From Vibrio pectenicida (lineage in GTDB: Bacteria > Pseudomonadota > Gammaproteobacteria > Enterobacterales > Vibrionaceae), in NCBI GenBank assembly GCA_024347015.1, contig AP024890.1, positions 682,001-746,000 on the forward strand: a stretch of DNA of 64,000 nucleotides, given 5' to 3'. Within the stretch, counting starts at the first letter, position 1, and every line of letters starts with the position of its first letter. Position numbers and translations under genes: made by a program. Of this stretch, positions 62,852 through 64,000 are shown one piece after another. The notes below the pieces were generated by a model. That model ran no database searches. It was given only the letters and a program-made list of their open reading frames with translations, and was not told where the DNA came from.

Positions 62852-63550
62852 ATGAAAACAATTGGTATTATTGGTGGTATGAGTTGGGAGTCAACTTCAA
62901 GCTACTACAAATTCATCAATCAGGCAGTTAATGATGAAAAAGGAGGGCTGCATTCAGCCAAAATTATTCTTTATAGTGTCGATTTTGCCGAGATCGAGTG
63001 CTTACAGAAAAGTGAAGAGTGGGGCAAAGCTGCTGTAATCTTGAGTCAAGTAGCACAGTCACTGGAAAATGCTGGGGCTGATTTTATTATTGTTGCTACC
63101 AACACTATGCATAAGGTATTTGATGAAATACAAGAAGGGGTGTCAACTCCTTTGTTGCATATAGCCGATCCAACCGGTCAGAATATAGTAGATAAAGGAA
63201 TTACTAAAGTAGGTTTGATCGGAACTGCATTTACGATGGAACAGGACTTTTATAAGCAACGTCTTAAGAGCAAATTTGGCATAGAAGTTATAGTTCCAAA
63301 TGGTGTCCAGCGTAGACTCGTCCACGATGTGATTTATGATGAGCTGTGTGTAGGAAAGATAAGTGCTCGTTCAAAGCAGGACTTTAAAACAATCATTGAA
63401 GATCTAACAGCAGAAGGTGCCCAGGGTGTAATTTTAGGGTGCACTGAAATAGGACTTCTACTTGATAGTTCTGATATAGATATTCCAGTATTCGATACAA
63501 CAGCAATACATGTTCAAGCGGCAGTAAGAGAAGCTTTATATAATAAGTAA
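62852..63550 (+). CDS. Aspartate/glutamate racemase family protein, YgeA-like
   Basis: A 232-residue cofactor-independent racemase. It begins MKTIGIIGGMSWEST, the family hallmark. The first catalytic position holds Thr83 (ATNTMHK) where most members have Cys, and the second holds Cys197 (LGCTEIGLL). The E. coli YgeA enzyme, described as an L-aspartate/glutamate racemase, has the same Thr/Cys pair at, as I recall, the same numbers. It would interconvert L- and D-acidic amino acids in the cytoplasm. AGAAAGGAATCG precedes the ATG. A 201-base gap separates it from the nucleotidyltransferase gene, so it may have its own promoter. Confidence 0.88.
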   Translation: MKTIGIIGGMSWESTSSYYKFINQAVNDEKGGLHSAKIILYSVDFAEIECLQKSEEWGKAAVILSQVAQSLENAGADFIIVATNTMHKVFDEIQEGVSTPLLHIADPTGQNIVDKGITKVGLIGTAFTMEQDFYKQRLKSKFGIEVIVPNGVQRRLVHDVIYDELCVGKISARSKQDFKTIIEDLTAEGAQGVILGCTEIGLLLDSSDIDIPVFDTTAIHVQAAVREALYNK

Positions 63551-63589
63551 ATAGCTCAATACCTAAGAACAAAAGCTTAGCTAAGCGTT

Positions 63590-63622
63590 AAAAAGATGAA
63601 GTAAGCGTAACTCCATCTTTTT
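63590..63622. terminator. Bidirectional terminator between racemase and lipase genes
   Basis: AAAAAGATG at 63590-63598 pairs with CATCTTTTT at 63614-63622 over a 15-base loop. It lies between two converging genes and can act on both strands. Confidence 0.7.
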
Positions 63623-63635
63623 ATGCGAGCCGTGT

Positions 63636-64000
63636 TTAGAAGTTAAATTGCTCTAACTTTGTTTGAATGATGTCATCCGCGATGAATTTGTGAGTGGCTG
63701 TTGTTGGATGAGTCACTCCCCAAAAGACATATTTATCTGCACCATAGTAAGCACAATCATTAGTCAGTGAATGATTTTTCAGGTAGTCCGATGCTGAGTT
63801 TCTATTGATATTCAAACACGAGTCGGTCGCATTCTCGAACCCAAATGCTCTGGGGTCAGATGTGATTTGGTTAAACCTTTCGTGAGCATCATAAAGCACA
63901 ATGGTAAGCCCTTTGTCCTTATAGAGTTTGGCTTGCTCTTTTATAAAAGCATTGAACTCAATGATGTTATCTCTAACAGTGTTGATTTCTTCAACCGTTG
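63636..64000 (-). CDS. SGNH/GDSL lipase, thermolabile-hemolysin-like (3' part only)
   Basis: The frame is open from the window edge to the stop at 63636. The last about 120 residues are visible and the start lies outside. The block YVFWGVTHPTTATHKFIAD contains the DxxH region of SGNH hydrolases with a Gly in place of the usual Asp (WDxTHPT reads WGVTHPT); the catalytic His is present. Upstream, TIVLYDAHERFNQI and several Cys match the Vibrio thermolabile hemolysin/phospholipase family, secreted enzymes that cleave phospholipids. The Ser and Gly/Asn blocks are not in view. Confidence 0.8.
   Translation of the reverse strand, partial: TVEEINTVRDNIIEFNAFIKEQAKLYKDKGLTIVLYDAHERFNQITSDPRAFGFENATDSCLNINRNSASDYLKNHSLTNDCAYYGADKYVFWGVTHPTTATHKFIADDIIQTKLEQFNF

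Overview
The window looks like chromosomal DNA of a marine Vibrio or a close relative. The basis is the gene content: a T6SS of the VasH/ClpV/VasL type, a phaB-phaA-phasin-phaC block, chitinase remnants with two small chitin-binding modules, and the 3' end of a thermolabile-hemolysin-like SGNH lipase. The DNA is AT-rich with GC-richer islands. No rRNA, tRNA, CRISPR array, insertion sequence or replication origin was recognised. Genus is an inference and species cannot be told.

Left arm (1-21.5 kb). Two tandem copies of a small exported protein each sit before an identical 76-bp terminator block and a piece of the 3' end of a chitinase gene, the trace of a segmental duplication. The surviving chitinase lacks most of its catalytic domain and is a pseudogene. 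An M23 endopeptidase and a 3058-residue poly-Ig lipoprotein follow. Next comes an intergenic region with two terminators and a candidate sRNA. Then there is a three-gene block: a protein with a T6SS-effector-like N-terminal region, a beta-propeller lipoprotein, and a 1580-residue protein with an internal OmpA-like domain. This block looks like an auxiliary T6SS effector/immunity module but has not been assigned.

T6SS (22.4-54.2 kb). All 13 core components are present in four main transcription blocks: vasH and clpV leftward; hcp-vgrG-accessory genes-ppkA-tssA-B-C-E-F-G rightward; vasL-like-tssM leftward, probably with an Lrp regulator; and outer-membrane protein-FHA-tssJ-K-L rightward. A good sigma-54 promoter lies upstream of hcp, and VasH is the matching activator. 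Intrinsic terminators after hcp and after tssC suggest that tube (Hcp) and sheath (TssBC) are made in excess over the rest. Oddities are a TssM with a degenerate Walker A, a ketosynthase-fold protein beside the DUF2169 adaptor, a frameshifted acetyltransferase inside the cluster, and no PAAR protein or PppA phosphatase in view.

Right arm (54.2-64 kb). A complete polyhydroxybutyrate operon (phaB, phaA, phasin, phaC) has a strong hairpin between phasin and synthase. It is followed by a group II PLP decarboxylase-like protein, a polymerase-beta-fold nucleotidyltransferase with a Ser-rich disordered N-terminus, and a YgeA-like aspartate/glutamate racemase. The decarboxylase plus nucleotidyltransferase pair matches no system I know and is the best candidate here for something undescribed. 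The window ends inside an SGNH lipase gene.
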